Shown here one piece after another: positions 41,736-51,171 of a stretch of DNA of 64,000 nucleotides. Position 1 is the first letter of the stretch. Each line of letters opens with the position of its first letter. This DNA is from Bradyrhizobium diazoefficiens (GTDB taxonomy: Bacteria; Pseudomonadota; Alphaproteobacteria; Rhizobiales; Xanthobacteraceae). The notes beneath the pieces are model-generated. The model had not been told where the DNA came from. It did not search any database and saw nothing but the letters and a program-made list of their open reading frames with translations. The translations under genes were made by a program, and so were the position numbers. The DNA lies in the NCBI RefSeq assembly GCF_018131185.1, contig NZ_JAFCJE010000004.1, forward strand, positions 496,001-560,000, in the 5' to 3' direction.

Positions 41736-42719
41736 GTGGGCAGGAAATTGAAAATAACCGCGGCAATCATGGTTGCCGTCGCAGCTGGCATCTACGTCAA
41801 CAACGCCAGCCTTCTGGCGCCGCATCCAGACGGCACGCCGGTGCTGCTCGCCCATCGCGGCATCGCGCAGCGTTTCGACGAGCGGGACCTGAAGAACGAC
41901 ACCTGCACGGCCGCGCGGATGTTGCCGCCGGCGCACGATTACCTCGAGAACACGCTGCGCTCGATGCGCGCGAGCTTCGAGGCCGGTGCGGATGTCGTCG
42001 AGCTCGACGTGCACCCGACCACCGACGGCGAGTTCGCCGTCTTCCACGACTGGACGCTCGACTGCCGGACCGACGGCAACGGCGTCACACGCGCGCAGAG
42101 CATGGCGAAGCTGAAGACGCTCGACATCGGCTACGGCTACACTGCCGACGGTGGCAAGTCCTTCCCGTTCCGCGGCAAGGGTGTTGGCATGATGCCGTCA
42201 TTGTCGGAGGTGTTCGCCGCCTTCCCCGGCAAGCAACTGCTCATCAACGTGAAGAGCCGGGACCCCGACGAAGGCGACAGACTTGCCGCCGTGCTGAATA
42301 CGCTGCCGGCCGAGCGGCGCCGGACCATCATGGTCTATGGCGGCGACGAGCCGATCGAGGCGATCCGTCGCCTTACCCCCGATGTCCGTACGATCTCGCG
42401 CGGGGCAATCAAGAGCTGCCTAGCCCGCTATATCGGCTATGGCTGGACCGGCCTGGTCCCGGCGGCCTGCCGCAATGCGATGGTGCTGGTGCCGATCAAC
42501 GCCGCTCCCTGGCTATGGGGCTGGCCCGATCGTTTCCTCGCACGCATGAACGGCGTCAACAGCGCGGTCTTCGCGCTCGGTCCCTACAGCGGCGGCGAGT
42601 TCTCTACAGGCATTGACACGCCGGAAATATTCGCGCGGTTGCCGCAAGGCTATTCCGGCGGCATCTGGACCAACGAGATCGAGGCAATCGCCAAGCTCGC
42701 AGGCGGGAGCCGAGATTAG
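41736..42719 (+). CDS. glycerophosphodiester phosphodiesterase family protein
   Basis: The 327-residue protein has an N-terminal signal or anchor (about 5-25) and the GDPD fold: LLAHRGIAQRFDE and HDYLENTLRSMRASFEAGADVVELDVHPTTDGEFAVFHDWTLDCRTDG, which carry the metal-binding HR, EN and ELD residues. It would hydrolyse glycerophosphodiesters in the periplasm. A GTG start follows GAGGAAT. Its TAG overlaps the convergent ABC-F stop (TTAG). Confidence 0.92.
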   Translation: MGRKLKITAAIMVAVAAGIYVNNASLLAPHPDGTPVLLAHRGIAQRFDERDLKNDTCTAARMLPPAHDYLENTLRSMRASFEAGADVVELDVHPTTDGEFAVFHDWTLDCRTDGNGVTRAQSMAKLKTLDIGYGYTADGGKSFPFRGKGVGMMPSLSEVFAAFPGKQLLINVKSRDPDEGDRLAAVLNTLPAERRRTIMVYGGDEPIEAIRRLTPDVRTISRGAIKSCLARYIGYGWTGLVPAACRNAMVLVPINAAPWLWGWPDRFLARMNGVNSAVFALGPYSGGEFSTGIDTPEIFARLPQGYSGGIWTNEIEAIAKLAGGSRD

Positions 42720-44338
42720 CTCCGCAACCCCGGCGCTTCCTGCCCGGTCCGCGCGACATATTCCGTATAGCCGCCACCGAACTGGTGGATACCCTCCGGC
42801 GTCAGCTCCAGCACGCGGTTCGACAGCGTCGCCAGGAAATGCCGGTCATGCGAGACGAACAGCATGGTGCCCTCGAAATCCGACAGCGCGTTGATCAGCA
42901 TTTCCTTGGTGGCGAGGTCGAGATGGTTGGTCGGCTCGTCCAGCACCAGGAAGTTCGGTGGGTCGAACAGCATCTTGGCCATCACCAGCCGCGCCTTCTC
43001 GCCGCCCGACAGCACCCGGCAGCGCTTCTCGACGTCGTCGCCGGAGAAGCCGAAGCAGCCGGCGAGCGCGCGCAAGGAGCCCTGCCCCGCGGTCGGAAAC
43101 GCGTATTCGAGCGACTGAAACACCGTCTGCTCGCCGTCGAGCAGATCCATCGCGTGCTGGGCGAAATAGCCCATCTTGACGCTGCCGCCGACCGCCACCG
43201 TGCCCTCATCAGGCTCGCTCGCGCCCGCAACGAGCTTGAGCAGCGTCGACTTGCCGGCCCCGTTGACGCCCATCACGCACCAGCGCTCCCGACGGCGGAT
43301 CATGAAATCGAGCCCGTCATAGATGCGCTTCGATCCGTAACCCTTGTGCACGTTCTTGAGCGCGACGACGTCCTCGCCCGAGCGCGGCGCCGGCGGAAAG
43401 TCGAATGCGACGCTCTGGCGCCGGCGCGGCGGCTCCACCCGCTCGATCTTATCGAGCTTCTTGACCCGGCTCTGCACCTGGGCGGCGTGCGAGGCGCGCG
43501 CCTTGAAGCGTTCGATGAACTTGATCTCCTTGGCGAGCATCGCCTGCTGGCGCTCGAACTGGGCCTGCTGCTGCTTCTCGTTCTGCGCCCGCTGCTGCTC
43601 GTAGAATTCGTAATCGCCGGTGTAGGTCGTGAGCGATCCGGAATCGATCTCGATCACCTTCGAGATCACGCGGTTGATGAACTCGCGGTCATGCGAGGTC
43701 ATCAGCAGCGTGCCTTCGTAATCGTGCAGGAATTTTTCCAGCCAGATCAGGCTCTCGATATCGAGATGGTTGCTCGGCTCGTCGAGCAACATCACGTCGG
43801 GACGCATCAGAAGGATGCGCGCCAGCGCCACGCGCATCTTCCAGCCGCCGGAGAGCTTGCCGACGTCACCGTCCATCATCTCCTGGCTGAAGCCCAGGCC
43901 GGACAGCGCCTCGCGCGCGCGGCCGTCGAGCGCATAGCCGTCGAGCTCCTCGAAGCGATGCTGCACCTCGCCATAGCGGGCGATGATCTCCTCCATCTGG
44001 TCGGCCTTGTCAGGGTCGGCCATCGCAGCCTCGAGCTCGCGCAGCTCGGCCGCGACCTCGCTGACGGGACCCGCGCCATCCATCACCTCGGCGACGGCGC
44101 TGCGGCCGCTCATCTCGCCGACATCCTGGTTGAAATAGCCGATGGTGATGCCGCGATCGGTCGAGACCTGCCCCTCGTCAGGCAATTCCTCGCCGGCGAT
44201 CATCCGGAACAATGTGGTCTTGCCCGCACCGTTCGGGCCGACAAGGCCGATCTTCTCGCCCTTGTTGAGGGCGGCGGAGGCTTCGATGAACAGGATCTGG
44301 TGGCCGGCTTGCTTGCTGACGTTGTCGAGGCGGATCAT
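42716..44338 (-). CDS. ABC-F family ATPase
   Basis: The 540-residue protein has two ABC domains in one chain: GPNGAGKTT, LSGGWKMR and MLLDEPSNHLD in the first; GVNGAGKST, LSGGEKAR and LVLDEPTNHLD in the second. The linker between (about 245-320) is a long basic coiled coil. There are no membrane helices. ABC-F proteins act on ribosomes in translation or resistance; the subfamily (Uup, YheS or EttA) cannot be fixed here. A ribosome site is not obvious. Confidence 0.93.
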   Translation of the reverse strand: MIRLDNVSKQAGHQILFIEASAALNKGEKIGLVGPNGAGKTTLFRMIAGEELPDEGQVSTDRGITIGYFNQDVGEMSGRSAVAEVMDGAGPVSEVAAELRELEAAMADPDKADQMEEIIARYGEVQHRFEELDGYALDGRAREALSGLGFSQEMMDGDVGKLSGGWKMRVALARILLMRPDVMLLDEPSNHLDIESLIWLEKFLHDYEGTLLMTSHDREFINRVISKVIEIDSGSLTTYTGDYEFYEQQRAQNEKQQQAQFERQQAMLAKEIKFIERFKARASHAAQVQSRVKKLDKIERVEPPRRRQSVAFDFPPAPRSGEDVVALKNVHKGYGSKRIYDGLDFMIRRRERWCVMGVNGAGKSTLLKLVAGASEPDEGTVAVGGSVKMGYFAQHAMDLLDGEQTVFQSLEYAFPTAGQGSLRALAGCFGFSGDDVEKRCRVLSGGEKARLVMAKMLFDPPNFLVLDEPTNHLDLATKEMLINALSDFEGTMLFVSHDRHFLATLSNRVLELTPEGIHQFGGGYTEYVARTGQEAPGLRS

Positions 44339-44662
44339 GGGGTCTTTATGGGGGGATTTTTGCGTTGCAGCGTCATAGGCCATGGCGGGCGCCAGGGGAA
44401 GCCCGGCGGGGCACGGATTCCGGCTCGGCAGATGGCCGCGTCGGTCATACTGCGCTGCGACAGGCGCGTGAGTATCCGGCCATGTCGAGCGCGAACGGGA
44501 CCGCCTGAGACCAACAATGCGACACCGGGGCGCTTGCCGGATGGCGGCAATGTGTCCAAACTCCGATCGAAGTCGCTGGAATGCGGCATACCTCCAGCGG
44601 TGATCAACGAAAAGCGCAGGCAAAGCGCGTTCGAAACAACAACGCCGCCAGGGAGGACGTCC

Positions 44663-45790
44663 ATGACTGCAAAGTCTGACAAGACCAGAACTACGCGTCG
44701 GAAGTTCCTGCTGACCGCCGGCGCGGCCGGCGCTGCCACCATCGCCATGCCGCAAGTCAGCCGGGCGCAAACGGCGACCCTGAAGATGCAGGGTTCATGG
44801 GGCAAGGCCGATGTCTTCAACGAGATGGCCGAAGATTATGTGAAGCGCGTCAACGAGATGGCCGGAGGCCGGTTGCGCATCGACTATCTCGTCGGCGGTT
44901 CGGTCGTGCACCCGTTCCAGGTCTTCGATGGCGTTCATGGCGGCCAGCTCGACGCTGCACACACGGTCACGGTCTACTGGTACGGCAAGCACAAGGCCGC
45001 CTCGCTGTTCGGGACCGGCCCGGTGTTCGGCTTCAACGCCAACGAAGGCCTCGGCTGGATCCACAACGGCGGCGGCAAGGAGCTGTTCGAGGAGCTCCAG
45101 ACCAAGATCATGAACGTCAACATCAAGAGCTTCTTCGCCATGCCGATGCCGACCCAGCCGCTCGGCTGGTTCAAGAAGCCGATCACCAGCGACGCCGATC
45201 TCAAGGGCTTGAAGTATCGCACGGTGGGCCTGGCCGCCGACCTCTTCCAGGCGATGGGCGCATCCGTCGCCCAGCTACCCGGTGGCGAGATCGTGCCCGC
45301 CATGGAGCGCGGCGTGATCGACGGGTTCGAGTTCAACAATCCGACCTCGGACCGGCGTTTCGGCGCGCAGGATGTCGCCAAGAACTACATGATGGGCAGC
45401 CATCATCAGGCGACGGAATATTTCGAGATCATGTTCAACCGGACGAAATTCAACGCGCTGCCGAAGGAACAGCAGGCGATCCTGCAATACGCCGCCGAAG
45501 CCGTGTCCTCCGCCAACGAATGGAAGGCCATGGATTATTATTCGAAGGACCTGCAGGAGCTGATCAACAAGGACAAGGTCAACGTCCAGCGGACACCGAA
45601 GTCGGTGTTCGACGCGCAAATCAAGGCGTGGGACGGCCTGATCGCCCAGCTCGGCTCGGATCCGTTCATGAAGAAGGTCATGGACTCGCAGAAGGACTGG
45701 GTGCGCCGCGTGGTTTACTACAACATGAACAACGCGACGGACTACCGCGGTGCCTTCGAGCATCACTTCCCAGGGGTACTCAAGGTCTGA
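44663..45790 (+). CDS. dctP: TRAP transporter substrate-binding protein DctP
   Basis: The 375-residue protein has a twin-arginine signal (TRRKFLLTAG, cleavage near SRAQ) and a DctP fold with GGEIVPAMERGVIDGFEFNNPTSDRRFG near the ligand-site helix. GGGAGGACG precedes the ATG. It heads an operon with both TRAP membrane subunits and an amidase. The ligand is unknown; an amide, or the acid it yields, fits the neighbours. Confidence 0.93.
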   Translation: MTAKSDKTRTTRRKFLLTAGAAGAATIAMPQVSRAQTATLKMQGSWGKADVFNEMAEDYVKRVNEMAGGRLRIDYLVGGSVVHPFQVFDGVHGGQLDAAHTVTVYWYGKHKAASLFGTGPVFGFNANEGLGWIHNGGGKELFEELQTKIMNVNIKSFFAMPMPTQPLGWFKKPITSDADLKGLKYRTVGLAADLFQAMGASVAQLPGGEIVPAMERGVIDGFEFNNPTSDRRFGAQDVAKNYMMGSHHQATEYFEIMFNRTKFNALPKEQQAILQYAAEAVSSANEWKAMDYYSKDLQELINKDKVNVQRTPKSVFDAQIKAWDGLIAQLGSDPFMKKVMDSQKDWVRRVVYYNMNNATDYRGAFEHHFPGVLKV

Positions 45791-45876
45791 GCGCTGTCGC
45801 TTCATTCGCGTGAGGCCGTACAGACGGGCGGCGTAGTCGAAGCGCCGCCCACGAATTTGGAGGGGGACGTCCGGAT

Positions 45877-46506
45877 GTGTCGCTCGCAGCGAGCTCGGCT
45901 CGCATGACGAAATTTCTGTTCTTCATCGACGAGCTCAGCACGTGGGTCGGCAAGGCGTTCGCATGGCTGATTCTCGTCCTTACGCTGGCTGTCAGCTACG
46001 AGGTGTTCGTGCGCTACGTGCTGCGTGCGCCGACCACCTGGGCCTTCGACATCAGCTACATCACCTACGGCGCGATGTTCCTGATGGCGGGCGCATATAC
46101 GCTCTCGCGCAACGGCCATGTGCGCGCAGACGTGGTGTACCGCCTCTGGTCACCGCGCACCCAGGCGACGATGGACCTCGTCCTGTACATCCTGTTCTTC
46201 CTGCCGGCGATCGCGGCGCTGATGTATTCAGGCTGGAACTACGCCCAGATGTCGGTGCGCTTCCGCGAAGTCAGCATCTTCAGCCCGGCCGGCGTGCCGG
46301 TGTTTCCGCTGAAGGCGCTGATCCCTCTCACCGGTTTCCTTCTGTTTCTGCAAGGGTTCGCTGAAATCATTCGCTGTGTGCTGTGCATACGCACCGGCCG
46401 ATGGCCGCAGCGCCTGCACGACGTGGAAGAGACCGAGAGCCTCATCATCCGCGAACATCAGCAGCATGCGGCTGAGCCGCAGAGCGATAAGGGGCCAGGC
46501 GCATGA
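45877..46506 (+). CDS. dctQ: TRAP transporter small permease DctQ
   Basis: The 209-residue protein has four hydrophobic segments with the DctQ pattern (LAVSYEVFVRYVLRAPTTWAFDISYITYG is typical). It partners the large permease. The GTG at 45877 is preceded by AGGGGG at workable spacing; an ATG at 45904 gives a shorter form without a ribosome site. Its stop overlaps the dctM start by ATGA. Confidence 0.92.
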   Translation: MSLAASSARMTKFLFFIDELSTWVGKAFAWLILVLTLAVSYEVFVRYVLRAPTTWAFDISYITYGAMFLMAGAYTLSRNGHVRADVVYRLWSPRTQATMDLVLYILFFLPAIAALMYSGWNYAQMSVRFREVSIFSPAGVPVFPLKALIPLTGFLLFLQGFAEIIRCVLCIRTGRWPQRLHDVEETESLIIREHQQHAAEPQSDKGPGA

Positions 46507-47852
46507 CCGATCCACAACTCGGCATGCTGATGTTGGGACTGTTCATCTTCATCATCATGCTCGGCTTCCCGATCGCGTTCACGCTGATGGCGATGGGCGT
46601 CTCGTTCGGCTACTACGCCTATTACACCCCCGGTCAGGACTTCTTCCAGAACCGCATCTTCACGCTTCTGGTGCAAAAGACATTCGAGGTCACAACCAGC
46701 GATGTGCTGGTCGCGGTTCCGCTGTTCCTGTTCATGGGTTATTTGATCGAGCGCGCAAACATACTCGACCGCCTGTTCTACTCGCTCCAATTGTCGATGA
46801 AGAACGTGCCGGGCGCACTCGCAGTGGCCACCCTGATCACCTGCGCGATGTTCGCCACCGCCACCGGCATTGTCGGCGCGGTCGTCACGCTGATGGGCCT
46901 GCTGGCCCTGCCGGCAATGCTGCGCGCAGGTTACGACGTCAAGCTGTCGGCCGGCGTGGTCTGTGCCGGCGGCTGCCTCGGCATTCTGATCCCGCCGAGC
47001 ATCCTCCTGATCGTCTATGCGGCCACCGCCGGTGTTTCGGCGGTCAAGCTTTATGCGGCTGCTTTCTTTCCGGGGTTCCTGCTGGCCGGGCTCTACGTCC
47101 TCTATGCGATGGGGCGCGCGATGATCAATCCAGCGCTCGCGCCGAAGCTGCCGCCCGAGCAGACCAATGTGCCGCTCAGGACGGTGATCTGGGCACTCGC
47201 CACATCGTTCCTTCCGCTGGCGGTGCTGATCGTTTCGGTGCTCGGCGCGATCCTGCTCGGGCTGGCGACGCCATCCGAGGCCGCCGCGGTCGGCGCACTC
47301 ATGAGCATCGTTCTGGCCGCCGCCTATCGTTCGCTCAATTTCACGATGATGCGTGAATCGGTCTATCTGACGGTGCGTGCCACCGCGATGGTCTGTTACC
47401 TGTTCATCGGATCGTGGACGTTCTCCGCGGTGTTTGCCGTCCTCGGCGGACAGTCGGTGGTCGAGCAGTTTTTCGCCTCAATGAACCTGTCGCCGATCCA
47501 ATTCCTGCTGCTGACCCAGGTGATCATCTTCCTGCTCGGCTGGCCGCTGGAATGGACCGAGATCATCATCATCTTCGTGCCGATCTTCCTGCCGCTGCTG
47601 CCCCAGTACGGCATCGATCCGATCTTCTTCGGCATCCTTGTGGCGCTGAACACGCAAACGGCGTTCAATACGCCGCCGGTCGCGATGGCCGCGTTCTATC
47701 TAAAGGGCGTGGCGCCGCCTCAGGTGAAGCTGACCGATATCTTCTCCGGCGCGCTTCCCTTTGTCGGCCTGGTCTTCCTCACCATGGCACTGGTCTACAT
47801 CTTCCCGGGGATCGCATTGTGGCTGCCTAATGCTCTCTATGGATCGCGATGA
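46503..47852 (+). CDS. dctM: TRAP transporter large permease DctM
   Basis: The 449-residue protein has about a dozen hydrophobic segments, and the GVVCAGGCLGILIPPSILLIVY and later GWPLEWTEIIIIFVPIFLPLL motifs of the DctM family. It forms the ion-driven translocation path. It is coupled to dctQ by a 4-bp overlap and lies 31 bp from the amidase gene. Confidence 0.96.
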   Translation: MTDPQLGMLMLGLFIFIIMLGFPIAFTLMAMGVSFGYYAYYTPGQDFFQNRIFTLLVQKTFEVTTSDVLVAVPLFLFMGYLIERANILDRLFYSLQLSMKNVPGALAVATLITCAMFATATGIVGAVVTLMGLLALPAMLRAGYDVKLSAGVVCAGGCLGILIPPSILLIVYAATAGVSAVKLYAAAFFPGFLLAGLYVLYAMGRAMINPALAPKLPPEQTNVPLRTVIWALATSFLPLAVLIVSVLGAILLGLATPSEAAAVGALMSIVLAAAYRSLNFTMMRESVYLTVRATAMVCYLFIGSWTFSAVFAVLGGQSVVEQFFASMNLSPIQFLLLTQVIIFLLGWPLEWTEIIIIFVPIFLPLLPQYGIDPIFFGILVALNTQTAFNTPPVAMAAFYLKGVAPPQVKLTDIFSGALPFVGLVFLTMALVYIFPGIALWLPNALYGSR

Positions 47853-47883
47853 GCGGCCGCGGCAAACCGCAGAAAGACGGCGC

Positions 47884-49284
47884 ATGAGTCTCAACACGCT
47901 CGGACTTACCGAAGCTGCAGCCGGCATCCGCGACGGCCGGTTCAGCTCGGTGGAGCTTGTCGCCGACTGCCTCAGGCGGATCGATGAGGTCGACGGCGAT
48001 ATCCGAGCGTGGGCATTCCTCGATCGCGACCACGCGATGTGGCAGGCCGAGGCTGCTGACGGTCATCGCAAGCAGGGCAAGGCCGTGGGCTCACTGCACG
48101 GCGTGCCGGTGGGCATCAAGGACATCTTCGACACCGGTGACATGCCGACGGAATTCGGATCGGATCTGTGGGCCGGACGCACGCCGCGGCGCGATGCGGC
48201 GGCCGTGGCGCGTCTTCGGGCGGCAGGCGCCGTGATCCTCGGCAAGACGGTGACCACCGAGTACGCGTATTACAATCCCGGCAAGACCCGAAATCCCCAC
48301 AACACCGATCACACGCCCGGCGGATCGTCCTCCGGCTCCGCCGCGGCCATCGCTGCGCTGATGGCGCCGGGCGCCATCGGCTCGCAGACCAACGGTTCGG
48401 TGATCCGTCCTGCCGCCTTCTGCGGCGTAGTCGGCTTCAAGCCCACGCATGGCCTCATTCCACGCAGCGGTGCGCTCGAATTGTCGCGCACGCTCGATCA
48501 TGTCGGCGTGTTTGGGCGCAGCGTCGCGGACGTCGCCCTGCTCGCCGAGGTCATGGTCGGCTTCGACGAGGAGGATCCGGACACAAGACCTGTCGCGAGC
48601 CCGCCATTCTCCGCCATTGCGGCGAGCGAGCCGCCGTTACCGCCGCGATTTGCCTTCGTGCGATCTCCGGTCTGGGATCAGGCCGAGCCGGTGACGCGTG
48701 AGGCCTTCCCTGAACTTGTCGAGGCTTTGGGCGAGGCTTGCAGCGAGGTCGAGCTTGGCCCGAGCTTCGACGGGGCCATCGATATGCACCGCATCGTCAT
48801 GGAAGTCGATATGGCGCACAATCTGCGGCGCGACTACCAGCGAGGCGGCGACAAGCTCAGCACGCGTCTACGCCAGGCGATCGAGCGCGGCCGCACACAT
48901 CTCGCGCTGGATTATTGCAACGCGCTGTCGGGAACTGCGCCGCTCAACCAGGCGCTGGACCAGATCTTTGACGAATACGACGCCATCCTGACGCCCGCTG
49001 CGCCTGGCGCGGCGCCGGCAATCGAGACGACCGGCAATCCGAGCTTCTGCACGCTTTGGACCTATCTCGGCGTGCCCGCCATCAGCCTGCCGCTGATGAG
49101 CACCGAAGCCGGTCTTCCGCTGGGCGTTCAGCTTGTCGGCCGCCGCGGCAACGACGCCCGCCTCCTGCGCACGGCGCACTGGCTTGTCAGAACGATCGGA
49201 CGCACCGGTCGCGGCGCTCGGCGCAAGGTACCGGGCACCGGAGCGAAATCGGCTGCCGCTGCGGAACAAAGGAACATGCGATGA
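47884..49284 (+). CDS. amidase signature family enzyme
   Basis: The 466-residue protein has the amidase-signature triad: the Lys in VGIKDIFDT (about residue 79), the cis-Ser in HTPGGSSSGSAAAIAA and the nucleophile Ser in that Ser-rich loop. Such enzymes cut amides, carbamates or indole acetamide. Its position after dctPQM suggests the imported compound is an amide or the product feeds the same route. It overlaps the small membrane gene by ATGA. Confidence 0.92.
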   Translation: MSLNTLGLTEAAAGIRDGRFSSVELVADCLRRIDEVDGDIRAWAFLDRDHAMWQAEAADGHRKQGKAVGSLHGVPVGIKDIFDTGDMPTEFGSDLWAGRTPRRDAAAVARLRAAGAVILGKTVTTEYAYYNPGKTRNPHNTDHTPGGSSSGSAAAIAALMAPGAIGSQTNGSVIRPAAFCGVVGFKPTHGLIPRSGALELSRTLDHVGVFGRSVADVALLAEVMVGFDEEDPDTRPVASPPFSAIAASEPPLPPRFAFVRSPVWDQAEPVTREAFPELVEALGEACSEVELGPSFDGAIDMHRIVMEVDMAHNLRRDYQRGGDKLSTRLRQAIERGRTHLALDYCNALSGTAPLNQALDQIFDEYDAILTPAAPGAAPAIETTGNPSFCTLWTYLGVPAISLPLMSTEAGLPLGVQLVGRRGNDARLLRTAHWLVRTIGRTGRGARRKVPGTGAKSAAAAEQRNMR

Positions 49285-49451
49285 CCAATGTGATCACCGG
49301 ACTCATCGGCCTCGCGCTTGTGATGACATTCCTTGGAATTCTGGTGTTTTGGATCAAGGCCATTCCGCTCATCATCATTGTTGTGGGCGTCATGATTCTG
49401 GCAGTGATCGATTTCGTGCGATCGCTGCGGGCCAACGGCGAGCTCCGCTGA
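49281..49451 (+). CDS. 56-residue membrane protein
   Basis: The short protein (MTNVITGLIGLALVMTFLGILVFWIKAIPLIIIVVGVMILAVIDFVRSLRANGELR) has two hydrophobic segments in a hairpin. The ATGA overlap with the amidase stop makes translation coupling likely and supports reality. It may be an accessory of the TRAP permease or simply a last operon gene. I recognise no family. Confidence 0.75.
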   Translation: MTNVITGLIGLALVMTFLGILVFWIKAIPLIIIVVGVMILAVIDFVRSLRANGELR

Positions 49452-49668
49452 CTGCCGGCTTGGCCGGAGCAGCCAACAAAATCAGGGACATGAAGAAAGT
49501 CGCTCGTCACTTCGCGGAGCTTAACATCAATCCATGGCCGCCGTAGTTGGCTGCCCTCTGCGATATGAGGCCCAACCCACAATGTCGCCTTTTCGGTCCA
49601 AGTCGGACATCCAGATGTCGACTTGAATGTCGCCTTCCGAGAGCAGACGCGACGGAATTAGCAGTAAC

Positions 49669-50373
49669 CTACGCCCTTCGCATCAGCTTGAGCGACGCCG
49701 CAAGCCGCAAGCTGCGCTTGCCGGCCAGCGCGATGCCTTCGAGTTCGCCGCTGTCGGCCGTGCAGGTCCCGGAGAACCCGATCCCGACCTCGAAGCCGCC
49801 AAAGACGGGGTTTTCGCCCTTCGCAGGCGTGTGCTCCTGGTTCAGCATTTCGCCCTTCCAACGGCCGTCCGCCGAGGAATAGGAGCCGAGATAATAGAAG
49901 AACGCATCGCCCCCGAGGATGCGGCCGTCGATCAGCAGCATCACGCCGGAGAGGCTGGCCTGGACACCATCGAGCGCGCGCAGGCCCATTCCATAGAGTC
50001 CATTGGCGATGCCGCCCTGCCCGATCGTGCCGCGCGGCGGCAGCGCCCCGTCATCGAGCCGCGTGAGATTGGCCCAGAAAGGGGCACCCGGCATCGTGTT
50101 CGCACCGCCCTGAAGACGGATCTCGTTGCCGATCAGCCGGCCCCGCGCGCCGATCGTGGCGACATCGGCTCCCATCAGCGGCTTGTAGTTGGGATCGAGG
50201 TTGTGCCGCTCGGTGATGACCTCGGCGACGATCTCGCCGCCCTGCTCGGCATAGGTGCCGAGATGCGCGAAGCCCGAATTGCCGCCGAGCATCTTGCCGT
50301 CATGCAGGCACATGATGCTGCGCCCGAACGCATCGTTGACGCCGTATTCAACTTTATAGAGCCCGTCCAGCAA
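49669..50373 (-). CDS. tandem GrlR-like domain protein
   Basis: The 234-residue protein has two copies of one fold: residues ~3-105 (DGLYKVEYGV...GKMLGGNSGFAHLGTY) and ~115-234 (NGLYGMGLRALDG...GRILGGDAFFYYLGSYSSADGRWKGE...EVGIGFSGTC...GIALAGKRSLRL). It resembles GrlR, a small lipocalin-like regulator of type III secretion. I chose a TTG start at 50373, because the paralogue at 52727-53428 begins one residue before its domain; earlier starts add unmatched residues. The role here is unknown. Confidence 0.78.
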   Translation of the reverse strand: MLDGLYKVEYGVNDAFGRSIMCLHDGKMLGGNSGFAHLGTYAEQGGEIVAEVITERHNLDPNYKPLMGADVATIGARGRLIGNEIRLQGGANTMPGAPFWANLTRLDDGALPPRGTIGQGGIANGLYGMGLRALDGVQASLSGVMLLIDGRILGGDAFFYYLGSYSSADGRWKGEMLNQEHTPAKGENPVFGGFEVGIGFSGTCTADSGELEGIALAGKRSLRLAASLKLMRRA

Positions 50374-50604
50374 CGTCTTGAACCCGCAAAATCGGAAAAC
50401 AATCGGGGGGCTAACTAGCATCGACACCGCGCTGAAGCCACCCTGCTTTTCCGCGCAGGACCACTCGCAGGATGCTTGCTGCCACGAGGCCTCGTGCCCC
50501 TGTTTTGCCCGGCGGGTCAAGAACAGTTCGACAAATCCGCAATCCGGAGCAGGTCCAGGCAGCCGTGTCGGCAGCTTTACTCCCGTGAGATTTCAACCAC
50601 TTGG

Positions 50605-50626
50605 CTACTGTGCATGGGGTTGTTTT
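50605..50626. repeat. 22-bp element shared with 4337-4358
   Basis: Identical to the copy at 4337-4358, with the core TGTGCATGGGGTTGTTTT in the same orientation. It sits in a 339-bp gap between the GrlR-like gene and the next gene. No other gene or site is supported in that gap. Confidence 0.75.
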
Positions 50627-50712
50627 TCGACTTTTTGTATCCGGCTCGCGGAAAGGGCGCTGACCATCAGCGTCCGCTCGAACCCGCCGAGGCCGCGGCG
50701 CGACCAAGCGGC

Positions 50713-51171
50713 ATGAATGAGCCGCAGCCATCTGCCGAAGACGAACTCAGCGCAATCATCGCCAGGGCCGCGAAGCAGCCGCTGCTCGATGCCGCCTACG
50801 AACTCTGGCGTCAGCGCAATCGCCTGGAGGCGATCGAAGACCGTCCCACCGACGAAGAGGTCCGCGTCAACCGCACCCTCGCGATGGAGCCGTTCGGCGT
50901 CCGGTACCGTTACAAGCGCGAGCACGCCCATGAAGGACCGATGTTCCGCTATGTGAAGCGCGCCCATCCCGGCGCCGACGATCAGGCTATCAGGCAGGCC
51001 ATCATCACCGCCGTCAAATTCGAAGATGCCTACAACAAGCACTTCGACTGGAACGGCGATTTCTGGAATTGCGTGGTGCGCGCGGTGGCGCAGGCGGCGC
51101 GAGAATATCCGCACTATCTCGAGACCACCTATCGCGACGCCCGCAACGATCTCGCCTATTACATGAAGTGA
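50713..51171 (+). CDS. conserved cytoplasmic protein, function unknown
   Basis: The 152-residue protein is charged, with helices and the aromatic C-terminal NKHFDWNGDFWNCVVRAVAQAAREYPHYLETTYRDARNDLAYYMK. There is no signal peptide. No strong ribosome site is seen. It ends against the convergent Sel1-repeat gene. It shows protein-like conservation of Trp and Tyr, but I do not recognise its family. Confidence 0.65.
   Translation: MNEPQPSAEDELSAIIARAAKQPLLDAAYELWRQRNRLEAIEDRPTDEEVRVNRTLAMEPFGVRYRYKREHAHEGPMFRYVKRAHPGADDQAIRQAIITAVKFEDAYNKHFDWNGDFWNCVVRAVAQAAREYPHYLETTYRDARNDLAYYMK

Noticed and set aside
42785..44662. Very long plus-strand open frame antisense to the ABC-F gene, joined to dctP
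   Set aside because: Its sequence lacks protein character and mirrors the third-position GC of the real minus-strand gene; dctP has its own ATG, ribosome site and signal peptide at 44663.
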